Below, piece after piece: positions 1-8,537 of a stretch of DNA of 64,000 nucleotides (position 1 is its first letter; every line of letters starts with the position of its first letter). Source of the DNA: Actinomadura rifamycini DSM 43936 (GTDB lineage: Bacteria > Actinomycetota > Actinomycetes > Streptosporangiales > Streptosporangiaceae); contig NZ_AULB01000003.1 of NCBI RefSeq assembly GCF_000425065.1, forward strand, positions 186,001-250,000. The letters are read 5' to 3'. A model generated the notes under the pieces. It saw nothing but the letters and a program-made list of their open reading frames with translations. It made no database searches and had not been told where the DNA came from. A program made the position numbers and the translations under genes.

Positions 1-578
1 GGCGCGAACGGGTCGGGGGCGGGCGCCAGGTCGGCGAACGGCTCCAGGACGCCGGTGCCGCCGCGGGCCGCGGCGAGGTCGCGCGGGGCGACGCGGTAGA
101 CGACGGCGCGGAGGCTGTCGGTGAGGTAGGCGGTGCCGTCGGGCGTGATCGCGAGGTCGTTGACGAAGCGCGGGCCGTCCCCGGGCACGTCGAGCCGGGC
201 GAGCGGGCGCCGGGTGCGGACGTCGTAGACGGTGACGCCCGCGGACGAGTCGGTGACCCAGAGGCGGCCGTGCCGGTCGACCGCGAGCCCGTTCGCGGTG
301 TCGCGGCCGTCGGCCCCGGCGGGCAGGAAGACCTCGGCGACGCGGCCGCGGCCGGACATGCGGTAGACCGTGCCGTCGGCGAAGGAGCCCGCGTACAGGG
401 TGCCGGTGCGGGGATCGGCGGCGATGCCCTCCGGGTAGACGCGGTCGCCCGGCAGCTCGTAGGCGGTGGTGACGCGGACGCGGTGCGCGGCCGGTTCGGC
501 GGCGGTCGCCGGTGCGGCGGCCGGCAGCAGCGCCGCCGCGAGGACGGCGGCGGAAACGGAGCGCGGGAAGCGGGACAT
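1..578 (-). CDS. Secreted SMP-30/gluconolactonase-like beta-propeller protein (3' end outside window)
   Basis: The minus strand is open from an ATG at 578 to the window edge, so the C-terminus is missing. It starts MSRFPRSVSAAVLAAALLP, a Sec signal peptide (basic n-region, Ala/Leu core, cleavage probably after PATAA near residue 27). The mature part has NHL/SMP-30-like blades: YPEGIAADPRTGTLYAG, ANGLAVDRHGRLWVTDS and VNDLAITPDGTAYLTDS. In this family such blades form a six-bladed propeller that hydrolyses lactones or binds ligand; the exact substrate cannot be read here. The real start may be 578 or the ATG immediately upstream at 581; GGAGA lies just before them. The gene is divergent from a MarR regulator and shares an intergenic palindrome with it, so regulation by that protein is likely (inference). 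Confidence 0.8.
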   Translation of the reverse strand, partial: MSRFPRSVSAAVLAAALLPAAAPATAAEPAAHRVRVTTAYELPGDRVYPEGIAADPRTGTLYAGSFADGTVYRMSGRGRVAEVFLPAGADGRDTANGLAVDRHGRLWVTDSSAGVTVYDVRTRRPLARLDVPGDGPRFVNDLAITPDGTAYLTDSLRAVVYRVAPRDLAAARGGTGVLEPFADLAPAPDPFA

Positions 579-623
579 CATTCTCCATACGTAGACATAC
601 ATTCGAACGCGTCGACTCGATAG

Positions 624-635
624 TTAGAGCTCTAA
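624..635. promoter_or_regulatory. Palindromic MarR-type operator candidate
   Basis: TTAGAGCTCTAA is a perfect 12-bp palindrome lying between the divergent SMP-30-like gene and the MarR gene, in a short AT-richer patch that stands out in this GC-rich window. MarR proteins commonly bind TTAG/CTAA-bounded inverted repeats and repress both themselves and the divergent gene. Binding is inferred from sequence and position only. Confidence 0.6.
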
Positions 636-679
636 TGCTTGTCAACGGGCTTCGATTCGAGGGCGGATACCATGCGCGG

Positions 680-1153
680 ATGACCTCGATGCCCGCCCAG
701 GAGCGGATCGGCCACCACGTCAAGCGCGCCGAGCAGGCGCTCAGCGCGGCCAAGCACGCGGCGCTGAAGCCGAGCGGCCTGACGGTGCCGCAGTACGCGG
801 CGCTCCTCCAGCTGTCCGCCAGTCCCGGCATCTCGGCCGCCGCGCTGGCGCGGGCCTGCGCGGTCACCCCGCCGACGATGAACACCGTGCTCAAGAACCT
901 GCGGGAGCGCGGCCTCATCGAGCGCACCCCGCACGAGTGGCACCGCAACATCCTCGAGACCCGGCTGACGGCGGAGGGCGAGGCGGTGCTGAAGAGCGCG
1001 GACGAACGGGCCGTCCGGGTCGAGCGCGGGCTGGCCGCCGAGTTCACCGGCGCCGAACGGGAGACGCTCATCGCGCTGCTGGACCGCTGCACCGCGTTCC
1101 TCGACGCCGACCGCGCGGACCGTCCCGCCGCGGACCGTCCCGCCGCGGACTGA
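680..1153 (+). CDS. MarR family transcriptional regulator
   Basis: This 157-residue winged-helix regulator shows the MarR layout: an N-terminal dimerisation helix (about 1-35), the HTH (about residues 45-80, SAAALARACAVTPPTMNTVL followed by LRERGLIERTP), a wing with basic residues (HEWHRNILETRLT), and a C-terminal dimer helix ending FLDAD. The start MTSMPAQERIG at 680 gives normal family length; 689 is an alternative, and the longer open frame upstream runs through the operator and lacks family similarity. The last ten codons are a duplicated unit giving RPAAD twice, from a short tandem DNA duplication near 1120-1150. It probably senses a small phenolic or lipophilic ligand and represses the divergent SMP-30-like gene (inference). 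Confidence 0.85.
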   Translation: MTSMPAQERIGHHVKRAEQALSAAKHAALKPSGLTVPQYAALLQLSASPGISAAALARACAVTPPTMNTVLKNLRERGLIERTPHEWHRNILETRLTAEGEAVLKSADERAVRVERGLAAEFTGAERETLIALLDRCTAFLDADRADRPAADRPAAD

Positions 1154-1283
1154 CACGTCGCAGACTGACAAGGCCGATCGGCACTTTCCGTTGCGCAGGC
1201 CGTGCGCACCGTGATCACGATGAACTAGACTCGGGGTTCGCGTTCCTCGACCCACCCCGCTCACTCGTCGAGGTGATCCCCCC

Positions 1284-2054
1284 ATGCTCGATCGGCCCGG
1301 CGCCGCCAGCTCCCGCGTCTACGACTTCTCGCTCGGCGGCAAGGACAACTACGGCCCCGACCGCGACGCCGCCATGGCCGCGCTCGCCCTGCACCGGGTG
1401 GCGCACCTGCTCCCCCGCGAGAACCGCAAGTTCATGCGCCGCGCCGTCCGGTACCTGCTGGACGCGGGCGTCCGGCAGTTCATCGACGTCGGCTGCGGCC
1501 TGCCCGGCAAGGGCAACGTGCACGAACTCGCCCGGCGCGCCGATCCCGCGGCCCGCACCGTCTACGTCGACCACGACCCGGTCGCCGTCGTCCACTACCA
1601 GGCGCTGCTGCACGCCGTCCCGACCGCGACGGCCGTGCGCGGCGACGCCCGCCGCCCCGCCGACGTCCTCGGCGACCCCGACCTGACCGCGCTCGTCGAC
1701 CTCGACCGCCCGGTCGCGGTGCTGATGATCGCGATGCTGGACCAGATCCCGGAGGCCGACGACCCGGACGGCGTCGTGCGGGCGTTCCGCGACGCGATGG
1801 CGCCCGGCAGCCACCTGGTGGTCTGCGACCTGGCGTCCGACCGGCTCACCCCCGCCGACCTCGACAGGCACGAGAAGATCGTCGAACTGCTCGGCTTCCC
1901 CGTCGAGTTCCGCCCGGCGTCCCGGCTGGCCGGGTTCTTCGCGGGCCTCGACCTCGTCGACCCCGGCCTCGTCCCCGCGCCGGAGTGGCGGCCCGACCGC
2001 CCCTACGACCCGCCGTCCGGCTGGCTCATGGCGGGCGTCGGCCGCAAGCCCTGA
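1284..2054 (+). CDS. DUF574/SCP1.201-type SAM-dependent methyltransferase
   Basis: The 256-residue protein begins RVYDFSLGGKDNYGPDRDAA, the hallmark N-terminus of the actinomycete-specific DUF574 (Methyltransf_19) family. The Rossmann SAM-binding motif follows (FIDVGCGLP, residues about 71-79; here GCGLPGKGN rather than the commoner TGLPT), then an acidic strand end (VYVDHDPVAV) that would bind the SAM ribose. The C-terminus GWLMAGVGRKP is also typical. Members occur in many paralogous copies in Streptomyces and Actinomadura and their acceptor substrates are mostly unknown, so none is proposed. A GAGGTGA ribosome site lies 8 bases before the ATG. The gene is monocistronic and ends 22 bp before the convergent DUF4132 gene. 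Confidence 0.88.
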   Translation: MLDRPGAASSRVYDFSLGGKDNYGPDRDAAMAALALHRVAHLLPRENRKFMRRAVRYLLDAGVRQFIDVGCGLPGKGNVHELARRADPAARTVYVDHDPVAVVHYQALLHAVPTATAVRGDARRPADVLGDPDLTALVDLDRPVAVLMIAMLDQIPEADDPDGVVRAFRDAMAPGSHLVVCDLASDRLTPADLDRHEKIVELLGFPVEFRPASRLAGFFAGLDLVDPGLVPAPEWRPDRPYDPPSGWLMAGVGRKP

Positions 2055-2076
2055 CCGGACCCGGCCGCAGCGGCGG

Positions 2077-5000
2077 TCACGGGCGCCGCGCCGCCGCGAT
2101 CCGGCGGGGGCCGATGAGCCGCACGACGTCGGCGAGCGCCTCGGACGCGAGCGCCGCGTCCGGCGCGTCGATCGTCAGCTCGCGGACCCGCCACCGGTCG
2201 CAGTTTTCCTCCTCCGCGGCGAACTCCCACTCCAGCTCCAGCCCGACCGCGAGCCCGCCCGGATGCCGGCGGGAGAACCGCTCGTCCATGCCCGCCCGGC
2301 CCTTCGCCCGCTCCCAGCCCCGGTGCTCCATCGCCCGGAACCGGCGGTGGTGCACCGCCAGGCCGTCGAACCGCCGGATCCTCCCCGCCGCGCGCTCGTC
2401 CTCGGTCACGAGGTGAACGGGGCGGTGGAGCTGGTGGAACGGCTGGTCGAGCTCGTAGTCGTCGAACGTCGCCCGCCAGCGCGCGAGGTCGTCGCCCAGG
2501 TCGAGCGGGTGCGCCACCCGGACGGCCGCGCCCGCGGGCGGGACGAACGCGTCGTCGTGGACGTCGGCGAGCGTGCCGTCCTCGGCGAGCCGGAAGGCCG
2601 CGCCGCCGGCCGTCCACACCAGGCGCCGCGCGATGTGCCGGACGATCGGGTGCTCGGCGAACAGGGCGCGGAACTCGTCCGGAGTCCACGCGTACCGCCG
2701 GGCCATCGCCTTCTCCAGCCGCTCGGCGAGGTACGCCGACGCCGTCCGCACCTCCGCCTTCATCGCGGTGAAGCGGCGCCGCGCCGCCGCCGCGAGCTCG
2801 GGGTCGTCGCGCGTCCCGGGCTCGGGCGGGGCCGCGAGCCGCCGCCCCGACCCGTCGGCGACGTACGGTTCGAGCCGCTCGTCGAAGCCCGCGCGGAACC
2901 GGCGCGGCCCGTAGTCGAGCGTCGTCCAGCCCTCCGCGTCGAGGCCGTAGCCGGGCACGAGGCGTTCGGCGAGCCGTTCCGGCGGCACGCCCGCCCGCGC
3001 CGCCCACTGGTGGAACAGCTCCCGCGCCCGCGCCTTGGCCCCCGGGTACCCGCGGCCCCGGGTCAGCCCGTGCAGGTGCAGGAGCGCGACGGGCGTGCCG
3101 AGGGCGGCGAGGACGTCCAGTCCCGCGGCGGCCCTGTGGTGCAGGCCCTCGCCCGGCCAGTCGCGGATCAGCGGGACCAGCCGCCGCACGGTCTCGTCGT
3201 CGCCGAGCAGGCCGAGCGACGCCATCGCCCACGCGTGCCGGGGCGGCGCGCCGTGGTCGAGCCACCGCTCGAACAGCGCCCACGCGAACTCCGCCAGGGA
3301 GACGGGGTCGCAGGCCGCGGCGGCGGGCCGCACGCCGTCGAAGACCGGGTCCGCGTCCGCGATCATGAGCATGGTGACCAGCGAGGTCACCGCACCGGCG
3401 GGCAGCGCGGCGGCGCGGCCGCGCAGCGGCACCTGCGGCAGTGCGGCCGGATCGGCCCACGCCGGCGGCCTGGGGGCGCGGCCCGGCACGCCGACGAACG
3501 GCGTGTCGGCCAGGAACGCGCGGACCGCGCCCACCGCGGCGTCCCCGTACCCGCGCGCGGCCTCGACGACGGACGCGTCACCGGTCCGGGCCGCGACGAA
3601 CCGCAGCGCCCGCTCGGCCCGCCCGCGCTCGGCGCCCGGCGCGGCCAGGGCGGCCGGGACGAGCAGCCGCGCGGCCTCGGCGCCGTGCCGGTCGAACCAC
3701 GCCCGGACGTGCGTGCGCGCGGCCGGGCGGCGGTCGAGCCACTCCGCCATGAGCGCGGCGACCTCGGCGTCCCGGAACGGCACGAGCAGGCCCCCGGCGC
3801 CGGCCGGATTCGCGCGCGCCGCCCGCACGGCGTGGTCGCGGACGCCCGCTCCGTGCCGGGCGACGAGCGGGCGGGTCCACTCGGGGACCCGGCCGAGGCC
3901 CGCCGGGGGCGTCCACGCGGGCAGCAGCGGCCCGACCATGTCGTCGGGGGCGTGCAGGAACATGACCACTTCCTGCTTGGGGTAGGCGTTTCTCCTCCGG
4001 TACTGCTTGACGGCCCGCGCCAGTTCCTCGTCGTACCGCCCGTACCCGAGCCTCTCGGGCCGGTACCCGGGGGCGTCGGCCCAGCGCTCGCGCTCGCCCG
4101 GAGCCCACACGACCGTCCGCTCGGCGGGGGCGGCGAGGCCGGGGACGACGATCGGGTCGGGCGCCGGGGTCCGCCACGTCCACGGCGGATGGACGAGCGT
4201 CGGCGGCAGGTCGCGGTCCGGCGCGTCGGGAAACCGCCGGGGCGCGGGGGCGGGTCGGGGCGGCAGGAGGCGGCGGGCCCGCTCCGGGAAGCGCCGCGCG
4301 GCGGCGTCGAGGGCGCGCCGGACGTGCATGCTCCCGTCCCGTCCGGCGCGTTCGGCCAGGACGGCGAACGTCGCGTCGGCGGGCACGGCCGTCAGCAGGT
4401 CGAGGACCGCGTCGCGCTCGGCGCCCCGGAGCGCCCCGTCCAGGACCTCGCCGAGGACGGGCGCGAGCGCCGCCGGGCCGACCCGTTCGAGCACCGTGGC
4501 GAGGACGTCCGGCACCAGCTCGTACGGGCCGAGGCCCAGCACGTCGCGGGCGCGCTCGAACTGCGCGGCCGACGAGATCGAGCACCACGGCATCCAGCGT
4601 GCGGTCCGTTCGCGGCGGGTGGGGGGCGCGTCGGCCTCGGCGAGGCACGCGTCCAGCCAGTCCGTCCGGGCGGGGGCCAGGTAGGAAGCGACGATCCGGC
4701 GCACGGGCGTGGTGCGCAGCCGCGCGAGCCGGTCGAGCACCGCGCCGTCGGCGGCGGCCGCCAGCTCGCGCATCCGGCGGGCGCCGCCGTGCCGGGCCGC
4801 CCACCACAGGTCCATCGTGTAGCCGTCGAGCGCGTAGCGGGCGCCCTTCGTGCACTCGCTCCGGGCGATCTTGCACTCGGGTTCGATCGCGCTCAGCTCG
4901 ACGAACGCCGCGACGGCGAACGCGAGGCCGTGCTCGGCGGTCCAGGCGTCGGCGAAGCCGTCGTAACGGGTCGCGGCGCGCGGTCCCCCGGGGCCGTGGA

Positions 5001-5289
5001 ACCCCGTCGCGATCTTCCCCGTGTGGGAGAGCGCGACGAGCGTCGCGGCGGCTCCCACCGGGTCGGCCTCACCGTTCAGGTACGCGTGCGCCCGTTCGGT
5101 CAGGCCGTCCTCGAAGTGCCACTCCTTGCCCAGCCACTTCCCCATGGGCACGCGCATCGCGTCGATCCTGCGGAGCGTGTCCTCCGCGAGGGACGCGTTC
5201 ACCTCGGCGTCCGGGGGGACCGGGCCGTCGGCGCGGGGGTGCAGGCGGTCGTGCCACGCGGCGGGGAACACGGGAGCGTCGTCGGACAT
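2077..5289 (-). CDS. DUF4132 domain protein (copy A)
   Basis: This 1070-residue protein of unknown biochemical function is the last gene of the run sbcD-sbcC-DUF4132-DUF4132. The N-terminal 700 residues look like an irregular alpha-helical repeat (HEAT-like: many short helices rich in Ala, Leu and Arg, and stretches such as RRFPERARRLL). The last 300 residues carry the conserved DUF4132 region: YGPRRFRAGFDERLEPYV, FTAMKAEVRTASAYLAERLE, FRALFAEHPIVRHIARRLVW, LAHP-like VRVAHPLDLG, and FHQLHRPVHLVTEDER. E. coli MolR belongs to the wider family. It is a clear paralog of the gene just upstream (copy B) along its whole length, so this is a tandem duplication. The start MSDDAPVFPAAWHDRLHP aligns with the paralog start; the gap between the two genes is 39 bp. 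Confidence 0.87.
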   Translation of the reverse strand: MSDDAPVFPAAWHDRLHPRADGPVPPDAEVNASLAEDTLRRIDAMRVPMGKWLGKEWHFEDGLTERAHAYLNGEADPVGAAATLVALSHTGKIATGFHGPGGPRAATRYDGFADAWTAEHGLAFAVAAFVELSAIEPECKIARSECTKGARYALDGYTMDLWWAARHGGARRMRELAAAADGAVLDRLARLRTTPVRRIVASYLAPARTDWLDACLAEADAPPTRRERTARWMPWCSISSAAQFERARDVLGLGPYELVPDVLATVLERVGPAALAPVLGEVLDGALRGAERDAVLDLLTAVPADATFAVLAERAGRDGSMHVRRALDAAARRFPERARRLLPPRPAPAPRRFPDAPDRDLPPTLVHPPWTWRTPAPDPIVVPGLAAPAERTVVWAPGERERWADAPGYRPERLGYGRYDEELARAVKQYRRRNAYPKQEVVMFLHAPDDMVGPLLPAWTPPAGLGRVPEWTRPLVARHGAGVRDHAVRAARANPAGAGGLLVPFRDAEVAALMAEWLDRRPAARTHVRAWFDRHGAEAARLLVPAALAAPGAERGRAERALRFVAARTGDASVVEAARGYGDAAVGAVRAFLADTPFVGVPGRAPRPPAWADPAALPQVPLRGRAAALPAGAVTSLVTMLMIADADPVFDGVRPAAAACDPVSLAEFAWALFERWLDHGAPPRHAWAMASLGLLGDDETVRRLVPLIRDWPGEGLHHRAAAGLDVLAALGTPVALLHLHGLTRGRGYPGAKARARELFHQWAARAGVPPERLAERLVPGYGLDAEGWTTLDYGPRRFRAGFDERLEPYVADGSGRRLAAPPEPGTRDDPELAAAARRRFTAMKAEVRTASAYLAERLEKAMARRYAWTPDEFRALFAEHPIVRHIARRLVWTAGGAAFRLAEDGTLADVHDDAFVPPAGAAVRVAHPLDLGDDLARWRATFDDYELDQPFHQLHRPVHLVTEDERAAGRIRRFDGLAVHHRRFRAMEHRGWERAKGRAGMDERFSRRHPGGLAVGLELEWEFAAEEENCDRWRVRELTIDAPDAALASEALADVVRLIGPRRIAAARRP

Positions 5290-5328
5290 GGCACACCACG
5301 GTAGAGATGATCAACGACATTCCGCCCG

Positions 5329-8300
5329 TCAGCCGACCAGCCAGAGGAGGTCGGCGACGGCCTCGGACACGAACGCGGGATCCGGCGTGCCGACCGTGGC
5401 CGTGCCGATGCGGTGCTCGAGCCCGGTGGGGACGTGCCATCGCAGCACCGTGACCTCGACCGCGCGAGCGTCCGGCTCCTCGCGGGCGAGGAGCACGGCC
5501 GCGAGGTCGCCGCCCGGGTGGCCGTCCCGTCCGATGAGGGAGACCGACCAGCGGCGGCGCTCCATGGCGTGGACCCGGTCCCCGTCGACGACCCGTCCCT
5601 CGAACCGCGTCATCCGGCCCGCCGCGCGCTCGTCCTCGGTCAGCAGGTGGAACGGGCGGCCGAGCTGCCGGAACGGCTGGTCGAGCCCGTAGTCGGCGAA
5701 GGTCTCCGCCCACGCGTCCAGGTCGCCGCCCAGTTCGGCGGGGTGCGCGAGGCGCACGACGGCCGTACCGGGCAGGACGAACGCGTCGTCGTGGACGTCG
5801 GCGAACGTGCGGTCCTCGGCGATGCGGAAGGCGGCGCCGTCGGCCGTCCACACGAGGCGGCGGGCGATGTGGCGGACGAGGGGGTGCTCGGCGAACAGGG
5901 CGCGGAACTCCTCCGCCCTCCACGAGCGGCGCCGGATCATGGCCTTCTCCAGCCGCTCCACGAGGTAGGTCGACGCGGTCCGCACCTCGGCCTTCATCGC
6001 GGTGAAGCGGCGGCGGGCGGCCTCGGCGCGTTCGAGGTCGTCGCCCGCGCCCGGCTCGGGCAGGGCCTTCAGCGGACGCCCGGCGTGATCGGCGACGTAG
6101 GGTTCGAGGGAGCCGCCGAAGCCGACGCGGAAGCGGCGCGGACCGTAGTCGAGGGTCGTGCCGCCGTCGGCGTCCAGACCGTAGTCGGGGACGATCCGTT
6201 CGGACAGCCCCTCGACGGTCAGGTGCGCGCGTGCCGCGACCTGCCCGAACAGCGTCCGGGCCGCCTCCCTGACCCCGGAGGCCCCGCCCTTGCGCCGCAT
6301 CTCGTGCAGGTGCAGCAGCGCGACCGGCGTGCCGATCGCGACGAGGACCCCCAGTCCCTTCACCGTCCGGTCGTGCAGCTTCTTCGTCCCGGCCCACTCG
6401 CGGACGAGCGGCGCCAGGCGCCGCGCGCTGTCGTCGTCGCCGACCAGGCCGAGCGACCGCAGCGCCCAGCCGTCCCCGGGCGGGGCGCCCTCGGCCAGCC
6501 ACCGCTCGAACAGCGCCCACGCGAACCCGGCCAGCGACGCCGGGTCGCACGCCTCCCGCACCTCGTCCAGCCCCGGCGCCGCGAGCGCGAGGGCCGTCAC
6601 GAGGTGGCCGGCCGCCTCGTCCGGCAGCACGGCGTCCCGGTCGCGCAGCCGCACCCGCGGCAGGACGCCCGGCGCCGCCCACGCGGGGATCTTCGGCGGC
6701 TCCGGCGGGGGCGCGGGCTCCGCCAGGAGCCGCCGCACGGCCTCCCCGTGCTCCCCCGCCGCCGCGGCGACGCGTCCGGGGTCCGTCAGCTCGGCGACGA
6801 ACCGCAGTGCGTGCTCCGCCCGCCGCCGCCGCGCGCCCGGACGTCCGAGGGCGGCGGGCACGAGCAGCGGGACGGCCGCGGCGCCGTGCCGTCCGAACCA
6901 GTCGCGGACGGGGCCGAGCGGCTCGACCTCCCGGGCGAGCCACCCGGCCATCCGCTCGGCGACCTCGGCGTCCCGGAACGGCAGGAGCGCTTCGCGCGCC
7001 GCCTGGGCGCGGTCCCTGCGCGGGCGGAGCGCGAACCGCAGCGCGACCTCGCGGGCGCCCAGCCCGAAGCGCGCGATGAACGGGCGGATCCAGCCGTCGG
7101 TGAAGTCGTGGCTGTACGGCTCCCAGCCCGGGACGAGCGTGTCCACGATGTCGTCGGGGGCGTGCAGGAACACGGTCATCGTTTCCCTGATGCCGCCGCC
7201 CGCCCCGGCGCGGACCGCGTCGATCGCCTTCGCCAGCGCCGCTTCGGGGTCCTTCCCGCCCAGCACCTCGGGGCGCCACTTCGCGGCCTCGGCGGCCCAC
7301 CGCTCCCGCTCGCCGGGCTCCCACACGACGGCCCGCTCGGGCGGCGTTCTCAGGCCGGGGACGCCGCGGGGCGCGGGACGGGCCCACGGCGGGCGGACGA
7401 GCAGCTCCGGCAGCGCGATCGACGCGTCCGGGGCCTCGCCGGACGCGTCCGGCACGGGACGCCCGGCCGCTCCGGGCTCGGACGGCATGAGCCGCCGGGC
7501 GCGGTCGGGGAAGCGCCGCGCGGCGGCGCCGAGGGCCCGGCGCACGGCCGCGTCGCCCGTGCGCTCGACGAGGACGGCGAACGCCTCGTCGTACGGCATC
7601 CTCGCCAGCAGGGTGAGGACCGCGTCGCGGTTCTGCGCGAGCGGGCGCCCGTCCAGCGCGGCGCCGAGCACGGGCACGAGCGCCGGGCCCGCCCCCGCGT
7701 AGACGGTGGCGAGGACGTCCGGCACCAGTTCGTACCGGCCGCCGTGCAGGACGCCGCGGGCCCGCTCGAACCGCGCCGCCGAGCCGAGGCAGCACCACAG
7801 CATCCAGGCGGCCTTCCCCTCCCACCCGATGGTGGGCGGGTCGACGAGGCACTCGTCCAGCCACGCGTCCCGCTGCGGGACGAGATACGACACGACGATG
7901 CCGCGCGGCACCGTGGTGCGCAGGGCACCGAGCCGGTCGAGCACCGCCTCGTCGGCGGCCGTCAGCAGCTCCCGCATCCGGCGGACGCCGCCGTGCCTGG
8001 CGTCCCACAGCAGTGCCAGCGAGTGCTCGATGGACGCGTGGACGCCGAGCGCGTAGTGGTCGTCGGTGCCGGGCCAGGCCATCCGGGGGCCGATCCCGCT
8101 CAGCTCGACGAACGCGCTCGCGGCGAACGCGAGCCCGTGCTCGGCCGTCCAGGCGTCGGCCAGCCCGTCGAAACGGGTCCGGGTCCGCGGCCCGGCCGCG
8201 CCGTAGAAACCCGACGCGACGGTCTTGTCGGAGAGCAGTACGAGCGTCGCGGCGGCGCCCACCGGGTCGGCCTCGCCGCTCAGGTAGGCGCGGGCCGGGT

Positions 8301-8499
8301 CGATCAGCTCCTCGTCGAAGAGGAAGCGCTCGCAGGTCTCGATGTACTCGACGAGGCGCTCGCGCATCCCGGAGACGCGCCGCAGCACGTCCCCGGCGAG
8401 GGCCTCGTCGACCGCGGGGTCCGGCGCCGTCGGGCCGTCCTTCCAGGGATGGACACGCGACCGCCATGAAGCCGGAATGACCGACAAGTCCTGCCACAT
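5329..8499 (-). CDS. DUF4132 domain protein (copy B)
   Basis: This 1056-residue paralog of the downstream gene has shared blocks in the same order: SGEADPVGAAATLVLLSDKT near residue 80, AWTAEHGLAFAASAFVELS near 125, YGPRRFRVGFGGSLEPYVAD, FTAMKAEVRTASTYLVERLE, and the C-terminal FRALFAEHPLVRHIARRLVW block of DUF4132. The frame stays open far upstream into sbcC; the start MWQDLSVIPASWRSRVHPW at 8499 is chosen because it aligns with the N-terminus of copy A and lies just outside sbcC (38 bp gap). No clear Shine-Dalgarno is visible, so translation may depend on the upstream gene. Helical-repeat architecture suggests a scaffold or protein-interaction role; linkage to SbcCD hints at DNA repair or processing, but this is inference. 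Confidence 0.87.
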   Translation of the reverse strand: MWQDLSVIPASWRSRVHPWKDGPTAPDPAVDEALAGDVLRRVSGMRERLVEYIETCERFLFDEELIDPARAYLSGEADPVGAAATLVLLSDKTVASGFYGAAGPRTRTRFDGLADAWTAEHGLAFAASAFVELSGIGPRMAWPGTDDHYALGVHASIEHSLALLWDARHGGVRRMRELLTAADEAVLDRLGALRTTVPRGIVVSYLVPQRDAWLDECLVDPPTIGWEGKAAWMLWCCLGSAARFERARGVLHGGRYELVPDVLATVYAGAGPALVPVLGAALDGRPLAQNRDAVLTLLARMPYDEAFAVLVERTGDAAVRRALGAAARRFPDRARRLMPSEPGAAGRPVPDASGEAPDASIALPELLVRPPWARPAPRGVPGLRTPPERAVVWEPGERERWAAEAAKWRPEVLGGKDPEAALAKAIDAVRAGAGGGIRETMTVFLHAPDDIVDTLVPGWEPYSHDFTDGWIRPFIARFGLGAREVALRFALRPRRDRAQAAREALLPFRDAEVAERMAGWLAREVEPLGPVRDWFGRHGAAAVPLLVPAALGRPGARRRRAEHALRFVAELTDPGRVAAAAGEHGEAVRRLLAEPAPPPEPPKIPAWAAPGVLPRVRLRDRDAVLPDEAAGHLVTALALAAPGLDEVREACDPASLAGFAWALFERWLAEGAPPGDGWALRSLGLVGDDDSARRLAPLVREWAGTKKLHDRTVKGLGVLVAIGTPVALLHLHEMRRKGGASGVREAARTLFGQVAARAHLTVEGLSERIVPDYGLDADGGTTLDYGPRRFRVGFGGSLEPYVADHAGRPLKALPEPGAGDDLERAEAARRRFTAMKAEVRTASTYLVERLEKAMIRRRSWRAEEFRALFAEHPLVRHIARRLVWTADGAAFRIAEDRTFADVHDDAFVLPGTAVVRLAHPAELGGDLDAWAETFADYGLDQPFRQLGRPFHLLTEDERAAGRMTRFEGRVVDGDRVHAMERRRWSVSLIGRDGHPGGDLAAVLLAREEPDARAVEVTVLRWHVPTGLEHRIGTATVGTPDPAFVSEAVADLLWLVG

Positions 8500-8537
8500 G
8501 GGACGCGACTCTAGAGCGCGCCCCCGACGTTCCGCCG

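Noticed and set aside
2263..5304. A 1013-codon plus-strand frame opposite DUF4132 copy A
   Set aside because: The composition is low-complexity, and the minus strand carries conserved DUF4132 blocks shared with its paralog.
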